Under the pieces are notes generated by a model, which was not told where the DNA came from, did no database searches, and saw only the letters and a list, made by a program, of their open reading frames with translations. This document shows positions 34,001-47,400 of a stretch of 64,000 nucleotides of DNA, in pieces. The DNA comes from Hepsetus odoe (taxonomy: Eukaryota; Chordata; Actinopteri; Characiformes; Hepsetidae), in contig CM029372.1 in assembly GCA_017165825.1 (NCBI GenBank), forward strand, positions 4,672,546-4,736,545. Reading direction: 5' to 3'. The translations under genes were made by a program, and so were the position numbers. Within the stretch, counting starts at the first letter, position 1. Each line of letters starts with the position of its first letter.

Positions 34001-37000
34001 AATCAAATACCAGGAGTTTCCCAGGATTACTGAGTTTGCCTCATAATGCAAAAGGTTAGACACTCTGAAATGGAAATACCGCATTCACTTGACATTTAGC
34101 TGCAAGTTAAATTTTTGCTCAGTTCCTGCAGTTGCAGTGACTATGATTGCGTTTTTAAATATTCATAGACATGACATGAAATTATCCGTATTTATTTTCC
34201 TGTCCAGGAAAACTCATTTTGCTCTTTTGAACTGTGGCCAAAACATTATTGATTCTCGGATTGTGAGGTGTAACATTTAGGGCATTTTGTATCGATTCAA
34301 CAGCAAGAAACAAAATCTGCCAACCTAAGCAAGCTTCTGGAATAAACCGCTCAAACACTAACATTGCAGCGGCAAATGAATTTAGTAATCGTTCATTTCT
34401 GCCGTTTGGTTTCTGCAATTTCCACCTGGTATCCTAAGCAAGACAGTAGGTCATACTGTCTTTGTGGCTTAAATCTGAAATGTTGAGGCAGTTCATCCTC
34501 CAATAAAAAGAAAGATTATTGTGTCTTTTTTCAGTCTAAGAAGTGTTTCTTGGGTATTTCTAATGCAAAGGAAAACTTAAAATAATAATTCTAGGACTGG
34601 GTAGTATGGCAATTCAATGTTTTTCTAATAAATAACATGTTTTGTGAACATTTCTTGGGGTCATGTATCATCACACAAAGCCTTCACCATCACATAAAGG
34701 CTTAAAATGAAACCGAATACGTCAGACGAGCTGTGCGTCTTTTTCATATTTGCTTCCTCTTTTGTGGGGAGCTTTCAAAACCAAACTTTAAAAATTGCCT
34801 GCCGCCCTAGTTGCTGAGAAGGGGCATAAATATTGATTATTAGGAGATTCCCTCTCACTCATGCCCTGCCATCCGTTACTGTAAGACAGACAGTTCACCC
34901 CAAGTTCAGTTCTCTTTCTGCACGTTAGTTCTTTCTCTTTAACTTCACTCACACAGACACATCACCCCCCACCCCGTGTCATTAATAGAAACTTGACCTC
35001 CATAAAACGCCAGAACAGCAGGATCTGACTGGTGTGTGTTTCTAGCTGAGTTTCTTTTAGCTGCTAAGTACTACTGCAAACAAGAAAGCTGGAAGCAAAG
35101 GCCCTGGCAATTAAAAGAAAGCATTATTAAAACATATCATCCTTCCATAGCTCAATAGGAAGAATACACAATACTTGACATGAAAATGGTGGGTTTTTTT
35201 TTTTCTTAAATGTAAACATTTTAAAACAATTTGTGTGTGTGTTAATAGTATATAACAGTTATTGCTGGTTCATATGCTAAAACAGCACAATCAGAAAGTA
35301 TTAATATTGCAGAAAACACTTGACGCAATGGAATTTATTAAGAAGGTTGACCGTACATATCTGTGTTTAGAGCCATGTGCATCAGTGATCTCTTCATCTG
35401 AGAATTTGGTGATGAGTGTTTCGGATATGCAAATGTTTTTAGTCACTATGTTTAGTACTAACCGTGTTTTGTACTGGGAGTGTGTTTGTGTGCGGAGGGA
35501 TAATCGTATGTGGTGCTCATGCTTCAGTGATGTAAAGCATCGTCGCATGAGTCAGCCTTCTAGGCATTTATAGCCAGGACACGACTCCAGTGATGTCATC
35601 CAATAGCTTTGAACAATCCCATGGTGCCTTTATTGCTGCTTTCATACCACCTGACCCTCAAGTGTCACCACAAAAACAGCAGCGCGTTAGGCTCTGAATC
35701 ATAACCATAGTTTTTCTATCAATAGAAATCTGCGCAAGATGCCTTCATGTGTGTTATTCTGCAGCTAACTAGTCAGATCAGCAAATATTGCAAAATTTGT
35801 GAACAATTACGCATACTTTTTGTCCACAGAAATGGGCTTTGCCACAAGTATGAATTGATCTTCCCTGTAATCTAGGGTTTGGAGTTCTCGGGGTTTATGT
35901 TGTGTCTAAATAGCAGTAATGTAGCAGCAGCCGATTGAAAAGAAAAACAGACTGATGAGTAAAAAAGTACTTTAGATCCGTTTGTTCATTAGCAGGATTT
36001 AGTGCTCCTTTTCTCTCTTGCTGTCTGTCAGGTTCAGGCGTTCACTAAACCCAGGGAATCTGTGTTGTTTCCTAGCAACGCTTGTTTTTATCCCTGAAAA
36101 TGGAGGGAGTTGGAGAGGGGGTAGAAGCGAGGAAGTGAGAAGAAACATGTGAAAAACACTGTGTTTTGAAGTTTAGCAGATGATGGCCAGACCTCCTCTC
36201 TGTTCGCCACCACACAATATCCTTTTGCTTTTTATTGCTGCTTAAGAGTCTTTCTCTTTCTTTTTCTTTTCCAAGTGTCTGTTGTAATATAAGCTTTAAG
36301 GCACTGAGATTATGATTTTATTTATTTTTATTCCCCCCCCCCCCTTCTTGCTCTCGCACTCTCTTGCTTTCGTGTTCTTTCTCACTGACTGTCTTGCTCT
36401 CTCTGGCTTGCCTTAAACAGCTGAATTAAAAATGGACTGGAAACGGTCTAGAGCATGGGCTTTGCTTCAGTCTAAACCAAACACTGGAACTTTTATTTAT
36501 CAAAGTCAGTGTATGTTTAGCGTTCACTCAGTGGATTGGAACTGCAATATTATGGAATGATGCCTTCAGAGAAATTAGAAGTAAAATCACGAGCTCTTGT
36601 TTCAGATCATTTCAGATTAAAAGTGATGTTTGCCCCGGTCATCCTCTTATTCATTTATTATTCGTGTTGAGCTTTCTTTAAGTGTTTTGAAAAAATAAAC
36701 CCATCACTTTGAAAACCACTGAATAGCATCATATTTGTACCAATTGCGAAGTGAAGACAAGAACCAAAAGCTGGCAACATTTTCCTGGTGCTGACCAGGA
36801 TATGCATATAATAATAATTTTATTTATATAGCGCCTTTCTCAAACCCAAGGTCACTTTACAGAGTAAGTTAAAAAAAAACCAAAAAAAACAGTTAATACA
36901 AACACAAAGACAGAAAACAGCAGAATAAGGAAATTAAGAACTGGGAGAAGTGGAATAGCACAGACTGAATAGATGTGTTTTTAACTGTGTTTTGAAGAGG

Positions 37001-40000
37001 GACAGAGAGGACGTGAGGCGCAGGTTTTGAGGGAGGGAATTCCAGAGTTTAGGGGCAGCAACACTAAATGATCTACCCCCCATGGAAGCTCACCTGAATT
37101 TAGGAACTGAGAGTAGCCCTGTGCCGGAGGGGCGCAGTGAGCGGGTGGGAGTGTATGAATGGAGTAAATCGGTGAGGTATGAAGGAGCAGATCCATGAAG
37201 GGCTTTAAATGTGATGAGAAGCAGCTTGTACTGAATACGATACGATATGTTTTTAAAGATTAAAAAAATATATATATATTGAAAATGTGATTGTTTTTTT
37301 AATGTGCTCCAGGATAGCCAATTAACTAATTTCTTTTGCTAATAGACTCTCAGAAAGAAACATTTCCTGGGGTGTCACTGGGATGGTACCTTCAATGGTG
37401 CAACTTTATCTGGGGAATTTAACTTCAACACATTCCACTGCAGTCAGTTTTTTATTTTTTGTGACTTCGTACACCTTGTCCCAACTCCAGGCATTCATTT
37501 TTACGGTCCAGCTTTAAAACACAAGGTTATGAAAAGATACCCAAACGCCATCTGTTGTTCTGGAACAAACATTTAAGGTGCAAACCTGGAACTCAAGGAC
37601 CATGTTGTACCTTTTGAGCATTAATATTTACAGGGGTGTGTTTTTTTAAATGTATATACGTATGTATGTTTTTATTTATTGATTGATTGATTGATTGATA
37701 GGCCGTGTAGCATTGTTTTTATATAATCACTAAATGGTTTACAAATATTTCCTATAGCTCTGTAATGCTTAGTGTTTTTTACCATCTTAAAAAAAAACAC
37801 TAAAAAGCAACTGTGCCTTACCTATGCATAGTTGCCAGTACAATCTTAGGGAAATTAATATTATATTGTTTATTGCTATTCTTAAAGTTTTGTTACTGGT
37901 TGTTAAATAACCTTATTGATGGTAAGCACTCCGTATTACCTGCTGGCTTTGAGGAACAGTCGCTTTGTCCAACTAGCCTCATTTTTCACACACATATCAC
38001 TCATGCACCAAGTGGCACATCTTTAATTTCTTAAAATAGACCCAGTAGTATTTCTTTTATCAACCAGCATTGATTTTCATTTTGTCATTTATGAAGAAGC
38101 TAATGTCTTGATTGCCCCTTAAGTTAAGGGTTTCTTTTCCATTTAGATAAATGTTTCCATTTTCAACACTAGGGCAGTGTGGGTGAAACAGGCCGCTCAC
38201 ATTTTCCTTTCTGAGCTCATGCTTTATACATCGGCTGAAGTGTTAATCAGAGTTGATGTGGCAGTTAAGTATTTCAATTAAGACCATGATTTCTGTAGGA
38301 GTTGGTGTTGTGATGCTTTCGGAGAGAAACATCTGGCCTTGTTTACTAGCCATCATATCAGTCGCTGAATGCAGCAGGAAGTTGACAAGCACTGTGGTAG
38401 AAGCAGGTTCAAGAATGGGGCCACAGGTGGGTGCTGTTACTCAGACGTGAAAGAAAGAAAGGCGTGGAATTTGAATCAAAAAGACATGCACACCTGAAAT
38501 CGTAGCACTCTTTGGCCAGTTGGTGGTGGTCAGCGCAGGGCATTGAGTGTAGCATCCTAAAACTGGACTGATCAGATGGAGAGCATTCCCAGCAGAACTT
38601 GAGAACTTCAGACGTCATCCTGTTACAGTTGTGTTGCAGTGCAGTTTGAGTATTTATTTACTATCTGGCCAAGGAGTCTCAGGGTAGACTCCAGTCTCAC
38701 TCGTGGTTCCCTGTGAGGTGAGCTACATGGGATATTCAAACATTTTAAGTTTCTAAAACCACTGATGTTGAAGTTTGCTTTATAGAAAGTAAAGAATAAA
38801 TACAAAATTTTGAATCTGGTGGCTATTCTTTCATGTCATTGGGGTTTGGGGTGTATTCTTTGCTCGTGGCAATGAGTTTCATCTTTGTGGCAGTTGTATT
38901 TAAGACATATATGCATGAAGCTTGTAAAAAGTGGTTCTAATAAGAAAATATGTTTTAATTTTATGGGGAAGTGAACTTTAAGATAAAGAGAAAAGCTCCG
39001 ATTGCTGCCAGCTGACAGTTAAGAGTTGCTGAGGCTTTAGCAGATTCTGCCAAAAAGGGGAATGAAAGTAGCAGGCGAAAATGCCTTAGAGCCACTGTTA
39101 TGCAGTATTTGGTTAAGGAAGTGGTTCTGTTTGTTCTTAATTTTATGGCCAATACTCTGTGCAGGACTGTGCTGGAAGAGAATAGAAAATGGTGGACAGA
39201 GTTTTGGAGCAAATCACAGAAGTGTGTACTTCAGAGCAGCACCGTCGACTTAAATTCCAAAATAATGTCTAAAAAATGTGCGAATTTTGTTTGACAGCTT
39301 ATATCTGGTCTTGTTTTGTGAATTCAACAATTGGCAAATGTAGGATTTATTTAAAAAAGTGGCTAAAGATGCACATTTTGCTACTTTGCAACCCTAAATG
39401 ACTACAAAGCTCAACCCCCTTCATCACGATAGACCAACAGCTCATGAGTTCCTTAGAAGAAGCAAATAATATTTGTAAATATTATGAACATTTTAACATT
39501 AGTGCAAGTAATACAAGTAGATAATTAAATAATGAAAAACGTTTGGTTGCAGAGTTATGGCAAGAAAACTTCTTCACCACTGCAGCCAATAAAATGATCA
39601 GCCAATAACGAGAAAAATGCTTTCGTCTAAAGCTTGTGATTTCCATTCAGAATGGCAGCAGTGCTACATTACGCGTTTCATTATTATCTCATGCTTATAG
39701 AGTTGTAGAAATCACAAGCAAATGAATTCTTTATTAGGCTGATCACCAATCAACTGTGTTTGTGATCTGATTTAAAAACAAAAAGGAAGAACCTCCCACT
39801 GAAGAAAGATTTAGTTTATTTTACCCAAGTGATGCATTGCCTGGAAAAATGAGGCTTCTGGCCAAGTGTCCTGGCGAAAACTGTCTTGCATGGTAATTTT
39901 CTTTTCCCCTCTGTGCAGCTGTTTTCAGAAGGCCCTCTGTCTGGAATAAGAGGAATTTACCCTTTAGCCTACAGAAGTAAAAAATTGAAGCAAGGCAAGA

Positions 40001-41393
40001 AAAAAAAAAAAAAGAATAAAGACGTAGTAGGCCCCATGCCTCCATCTGGAGAATACAGATGGTGCCATCTGCCCAGAGGACTGCTGTTTTTTTTTTTTTT
40101 TTTCTTCTTTTTTTTTTTCCCCTTACTTTTCTGTGCTGTTAAAAAAAATTAAGGCAATGAGACGGAGTTACAGAACAGCTCATATCAATGCACAAACACA
40201 CACGTGCGCGCACACGCACACACACAGTCACCAGGGAAGGGGAAATCCCTCACAGTAAGCTCTGTCTTTTCTCTGGACTCCATGATCTGTGATCGCTCAT
40301 GGAGTGTGCGGCTTTTCATTTTAAATGTAACACAAACGCTGTTTGGTCAAGTCAGATTTGTGGAAAACAAGGATTAGGCTTGGGAATATGCTGTTCCGTT
40401 TTTCTGATCAAGTAAGATCAATGAGACTGCACAGTGGTTTTGAACACTAGTTATATAATAGCTTCAGTGTTCTTTATGATGAAAGGAATTATTAAAGTTG
40501 TTCCTCGCGTGTTCTTTTGTGCACATTGTTTGAACGTAGAACAAATTCTTTTGCTCTAAAATAGATTTCATACCCTGGCATAATTTTATTTTTTAGATTA
40601 CATATATACACTACTGTTTTAGCTTGAGAATATGGAAGTTAGCCCGTGAAAGCCAATTCAAGAAAGAGTGAACATTTTGATGGGAACATGCCCGACACTG
40701 AAAATTCACAAGCATGTCTTAACACATTTCATTTCATTACTTGCATAATACGCACAGGAGACATTAGATATTTCCAAGTCTCAACCACCGTGTTTTAAAG
40801 TCATGTCTCAATAGTTTGCTTCATTTATAACAGATTTCTTTTTTTTTTTTTTTTCTCTCTAGTTTCCTCTTTAAATTTTACATGCTTATGGGGTTGCTAT
40901 AAACAGTCATTAGGTGAAAAGGCAAAGGCTACTGACTTGAAAACGGGTGCTAGTGTACATTATTTATCAGAATTCCAAGAATGAAAAGTTTGCAGTAAAT
41001 TTTCTAGAGTGCAGTTTCTCCCAAAGCTCTTAAGTGGAAGTTATCTCCCCTGTTGTGTATACTGAATACTGAACTCAGTGAGCCTCTGCTTATACCTTCT
41101 GTATGGGTTCCTATATAACCAAGTTTATTTACACCCCTGTCATCTTTTAATAAAAGGACACACTAAAAGCACATGCTTATACACTTCAGTGATGGCACTG
41201 CTAGCTGTAAATGTGTAAGCTGTGCCTGTGCAAAGAAGACAGGATTACTGGCTCAGCAAGATGAGGAACAAGAAGAGGAAGGAGAAAGGGGGAAGGGGGG
41301 GAGGTTGAGACGCAGGGAGGGAGCAAGAGAATGAGAGCAGTGGAGTACAAAGAGGCGTCGCTCCCCAGGGAGAAGCCGCTCACCGAGAGTGCG

Positions 41394-41457
<64 letters not shown>

Positions 41458-44400
41458 AGAGAGAGAGAGATTCTGACCTTGAAAAGCAGTGTGCAAAACA
41501 TGTCCTTCTGGTTTAGCAAGCTTTGCACGCACACGTGCACACACACAAAGGCTTTGGTTTATGGAGGTGATTTCAGCAGAAGCTTGAGAGCTTTTCTCCT
41601 CTCCTTGGTAAATCGCCATTACTGCACTTTTGTCTCACTGTCTGTCTCGTGTAAAAGGATTTTAATTTGTCCATTTCGTAATTAGGTCATGCAGATTTTA
41701 CTCAAGTCCTTTTCTTCACCTCCTTCAAAAACAGAAATAATGAAAGAAAGAAATACAAATTGCAGTAGCAATGAATGAGTAAGCTTCTTACACATGTACA
41801 TGAAAGAGGCTGGCCTTAGTACTCATCAACTATAAAGAAACAGTTAGATTTGGCTAAGTTTGTGATTGAGATTTTTGCTCCGGACTGTGATCAAAACCCT
41901 GTTAATCTATTTCTTCGTTTTGATTGTAATCTGCCATCATATTATTTAATAACCGCAATGTGTTATATCCTTATACCGTTTAAAAGATAAATAATTAGAC
42001 CTCGCTGACACTGTTGTACCTTTCATTTATACTGCTGGGTCTAAAATGTACTTACACAGTATCTTATTTATGACAGGCTAGTGTTTACTATCGTTATTCT
42101 TCCTTTTTGTTTTTTTTAACCTGCTTATATAAAAGGATATTTATATTTAGCAATATGGGTACAGCCTCACTGGATTAGGGACATTATACTACTGGTCTGG
42201 GATTAGAACCCATAACTTTCCAGTCCTGGGGCCTAATCCCTAACCACCAGGCCACTACTGCCCCATTACTGTAGCATATGATCAGATTTACGATGATTAA
42301 TGACGTGTGCTCCCGGGTAGCACAATTCTTCAAGAGGAAAATTGTTCTTTGCTTGGAAATGGTTCCCAAAGATGCCACGATCACCTGCTACCAGGAGTCC
42401 AGCAGAGCATAATCGACTCTGAAGGAACACCTGTTCAGTCCTGCTGGTTTTGGTTATCACTTATGGTCATTTTTTTTTTTTCTTCTTCATTTTTGCTTCC
42501 TGCTCGCTTGAGGTGTGTGTGTTTGAGCCGGAAAAGATTAACTGATTGAAGTGAAAGGGAAAGTGACTATTCCCGTCATTGCGAGGTCACAGCACACAGT
42601 GAACCACAACGAAATTGGACTTCTGCATTTAACCCATGCAAACACCGTGCAGCAGGGGGCAGCTATGAAAGCGCCCGGAAGCAGTGACAGGGACGGTACC
42701 TTGCTCAAGGGTACCTCAGGGCAACCTACTGGTAAGGGGTTTGAATCCACAATCTTCGATCCTGTGGCCGACTCCCTGACCACTAGGCCACCGCTGCCCT
42801 TAAATTGGATCGTTCAGTGGAAACATGCAAAGACCATGACATTTCTGGTCTCGACTAATGCAGGAGTGACCAAAACTGCTGCTGGAGATCTGCTCACTTA
42901 GCAGCGTTTAGTTCGAGTGTCAATTTAACACAGTATTCACAAGAATTTGTCAACATTCGAGGCTTGTTAGTTAACTAAGAATAATTGATCATTACCTGAG
43001 CCACAGTGCAAGGCAAGCACAGTCACAAAGCTCAGAGCGGAGTTTGTAGTGAGATGCTGTTTGATAACTAGTGTTAACAGTTTCAACTTGACCTCATTTA
43101 TGCCGACGTATGTTTGGTCACTTAAAGCTAACGCTGAACATTTTATAGACCATTCGAATTTGTTTGCTAATGCTTATTTAGTAAACAGCATAACATTTAA
43201 CATTACATACGTTTCTTGCACAATAGCCACTAAAGCAGGATGTGCCACTCTAAATGTACACAATGGTAAATAAAAACACACATTTTGTGTTTGCATCCTC
43301 ATGTAAGGCTCTCTGAAAGCAACAGTTGATTTGCTGGTGAGCACACCAGTTGAGCAGGTTGCTGTTTGATCACTTTTATTCGCATTATTCTTGCAATTTT
43401 TTTGCTTTGTTTCATCCTTTTTCATTCAGTTTAATAAAGAAACTGATTAAACTTAAATAAAGAACAATTATTTATAGATGCAAACACTTTTTTTCCTTTA
43501 ATAACATTGAAGCTGTTTAGCATGCAGGGAGGTGATGGCCTTGTAGCACTAATGCCATGTTGAGTTATTTACCCTCTTTGGAATGAGCGCCTGCTTGCAA
43601 ACAGACAGACAAAACAAATAACACAGATGTATTAGATGTTTTAAGCTTTTTTTTTGCGGCAAAGCTTCACTGGCAACAGGTTTTGTTTTTTTTTGGGTGC
43701 AAACAGCTAATTATTTTGGAGCTTCCGCTGTATTAGGAGCTTTGGAGCATTGCCACATTGCCCTAGTTAATGAAGGAAGTAGGCAAAAAAAAACCTTTGC
43801 TGCTTTTATACTGTTTCTACCTCTCGCTCGTCCTTTAATGCAACACAATGACAAGAATTATCCACGTTCTGCTTTATGCTCAAGCCGCAATGTGGCTTCC
43901 GTGCCTGATCTGCCGTTTCAGGTAAGTGTTTTACAGGTTATTGCACATTTCCAATCTGTGATATTAATCAATATTGCATGCTCCAGGATTGAACACATTG
44001 TATCCAGTGAATGTGCAATGCTCACTAGTGACTAATTTAACGATTTAATTATTTTTACCCTGTTAGAAGAGCATTGGATGTGCATTTTTGTCTCTTACTA
44101 ATTTTGGGCTGAAATGCCTGGCCAAACTGTTTTGTTGACTTGCAGACTCTCAGATTGTGCTCTCAAATGACGTCGTTTCTTTCTAGCTGTTGTACTTTTT
44201 CAATGAATGAGTGTTGCGTCTTCTTTTGTTGTTCGTCTGGAGCTTCTTGTTCAGTGTTCGGGGCTCAGCAAGGGAGACATACGTGTGCTTGCTGAAAAAC
44301 AACATCTTTTGTTCTGGATCACTGCCAAATTACAGATCTGGGAACTGCGGAGTGTGAAATTCGATAATCTTTACAGTGCCTGAAAACAGACCCACCTAGA

Positions 44401-47400
44401 CGGTGCTCTCCCCTGCCGAGCTTTAAGATTAGAGCAGCTTGCACACACGGCGCTAACCAAGCTGAAAGAAAAGCTTTTTATACACATGAATCATAACATG
44501 GAGGCTTTCTAAGGATGATCACAAAGCCATTACTAATGGCTGCACTTTCAGACTCTTAAACCGAAACTTTTCAGTAACATGGAGCGCTTAGAGAACCCAA
44601 AATAATTGTTAACTGTTAATAATGATTTTAAAGAAACTACTCGTTTAAAAAGTCAGCTGCAAATAACTATGATTAAGTTATATATAACTTGGCTATAACT
44701 GAGGAGTGAAGTTTTTCAGCAGACATACTTTCACACAGTATCTTTACACCTGAGGAGGGGATATACGTTTGAAAAAAAATGTCACTAACGTGTATGACCG
44801 AGGGTCGGCGTAAGATTAAAATGTTCACTGCCGGGCATCAAATTTCTTGGGGAGTTGATTTCTAAACGTATGTTTTTCCATGTGTGATTTATCAGATATC
44901 AGTTGGCCAGATCCATGGTGAACTATAAGACACTTTATTGCATTATTTTAAAACTGTGCAGTTTTATTCGTAGCACCAAGTGGCAATTCTCTGGTGTTTT
45001 TTTTTTTTTTTTGGCTTAATTTGAAATCAATTTAGCTGTGATTTTGCGACAATTTCTTCCTCTTAACATGCCTTCCTCAAAATCCATGGTTTTTGTTCAA
45101 TTCTTTTTGTATTTAATAAATGTTCATGTAGTGGCACAAGTGTTTAGGTATCTAAAATGAAGGAAAACTACTCTCTGATATTGCTTTACATAATTTATTT
45201 ATTTATTTTTTTGCAAGAGCAACCTAATGTCATCAAGACTGAACATATAGTATTTGTTGCAGTCCCCACATTTGAATCAAGCCTTGAATCTCTGTGCTCA
45301 TGGAGCTTTTTCCATTTCATCCCACACGGTCAGTTGGATTAGATGTATTGGCCACTGCATTGTGTTGAATTTGTTGTTTGTGGACAGATTCCTGGACATC
45401 TACAGTAACAGACTGCAGTGTTGACTTGTACCATGCTGTGGCCTGATGGGCTCCTTGTGGTGTTCTCCATATTCTATCCATCATAACCTCAATAATAAAA
45501 TTATCCCAATAAAAAAGGAAACGTTTTAGAGAAAAGCCAGTCAATCATAAGACAGGATTGGGTTCATTGCTCTATTTTCTAGGCGCCAGATGTGCACAAA
45601 CAACTCAACCAGCACTGTTCAAACCGTGATTGTACAGATTGTATTTTGTATTTTGGTCAGGACTTTAGTATGTCAATCTTTGGTGTGTAATAAGTGTAGT
45701 TTTTATATAAATGTATTCATATTCCAGTTGCCCTTGACTTTTGTTGCAGCATTTTTATCTTTGGTAGAATGTAAAAGCATTGGCGGGGGGAGTTTTTTCA
45801 TTTCAGAATATCGAATAATTTTGTTGCCTAATAAACAGCAAACAGTTTTTGACAGAATTGGCTAAAGCGAAGTCCTGGTGATTTTAAAGTTAAACTGTCA
45901 GGGAGCATCTGAATTGGCCATAACTTTGTCAAATTTATATTTCAAATAGTCACATTTTATTTGCAGTAGACCTGAAAGATTAGTGCATAAGCTTTTGCCC
46001 TCCACAGTGAATGTAAGGTAAAATTGTTCATGCCTCTTTAGTTTTCCAGCCAATTAAATGTTTATGTAATTTCATGTTTTTGAATCTAATTGCATGAATT
46101 GCTCTGATATGCTGTGTGAGCAGCACATTAATGGGTCTGATTTATGTTTGCTTTAACTCCTCTCTGATGTAATTTTTCCTCCAGATATTTTTTTTTTCTC
46201 CTGCTCGCATATTGCACACTTATTTGCTGGCTAATTATGTTACTGATCTTTTACTAAAGCTTCAGTAACTACATTATATATTCTTGCAGGCAACATGGAC
46301 TCACTGAATATGGAAATTCAATGAAAAATGGCACCATTATCTGAGCTCTGTTTTAGCAACCTCAGGTCAAATTCACTGTTAGTCAAAGCTGTGCCAGGAA
46401 AGCAACACACAGGCACTTTGCAGTACTATAAATTATAAGGTATTGTGTCGGTTGTTTGAGAGCACCTCTGTCTGTTCCATGTTATATTCATAGAGCTCAT
46501 CTTTGCTTTCGTGCACTCCGCGCACGCAAATAATTTTTCAGAAGCCGACAGTTTTCCCAAGTGTGACAAAGCTAACTGAAGCATGCATTGTAACCAGTGT
46601 CAACCAAATGCTAGAGTGTAAAAACGGTGGATGAAATTGTTTATAAACTGCATGGAGGAAAAATATGCAATGTCGCACCAGAAATGCAATTTAATGTTTT
46701 TCTAATATGCGGACTTAAAGGTTTTCTGGAACATAGGACCCTCAAAAACAAAACAAAAGTCTTTATTGCAGCTGAACTGCTGTTGTATAAGATGATAGCA
46801 AACAGCCACAATATATACATGAACTAACCCCTTTGACTGACTAGCAGCTCAACGTTGGGGTTAGATGAACCAAACTGCCCTTCCATTCCAATGAGACCAT
46901 GAGTATTAGTGCTTTCTGTAATGGTGCTTTTTTTTTTTCTTTTTTTTCTTTGCTTCATTAAAAGCAGCACATGGCTATTTTAAGTTCTTGCAAGTTTGTT
47001 AAGAAGGTACCTCATTGATGAATTGAAAAGAAAAAGGGTTTTTTGTGATATTGAGCAGTGTAAATGAAGATGTTTTTTGTGTGTGTAGTACTAGGCAAAG
47101 TACATGAACCATAGCATAACCGATTACTGACCGGCCGATGACAAGTCTTCTTGGTGTTTTTAGTAAAATTGTAGTTCCTGGGTAACACTTGTTAAGTGCC
47201 TCTGCATGGCTTCCTCTTTTCTTTGCTTATTTGCTTGCCTAATTTGGCTTATCAGCCGATTATCAGCCTTTTCGTGAGCTTTTCATGAATGAGTATCTAA
47301 GGAAGGAGGGCACTAAAGCATGATGTGCCCCAGGACAGACTGAGAGACACTCTGTTTGCATAGTCAGTTGAGAAGAATTTAACCGGCATTTCTTCTGCGC

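Noticed and set aside
39886..40152. Frame with LFSEGPLSGIRGIYPLAYRS and a poly-Lys tract in rsbn1l intron 3
   Set aside because: Built on poly-A and poly-T runs, no conserved motif, no good splice sites with matching phase.
43697..44035. 112-codon frame in rsbn1l intron 3
   Set aside because: No similarity that I recognise; adjoining sequence is AT-rich intron and length is within chance for this composition.
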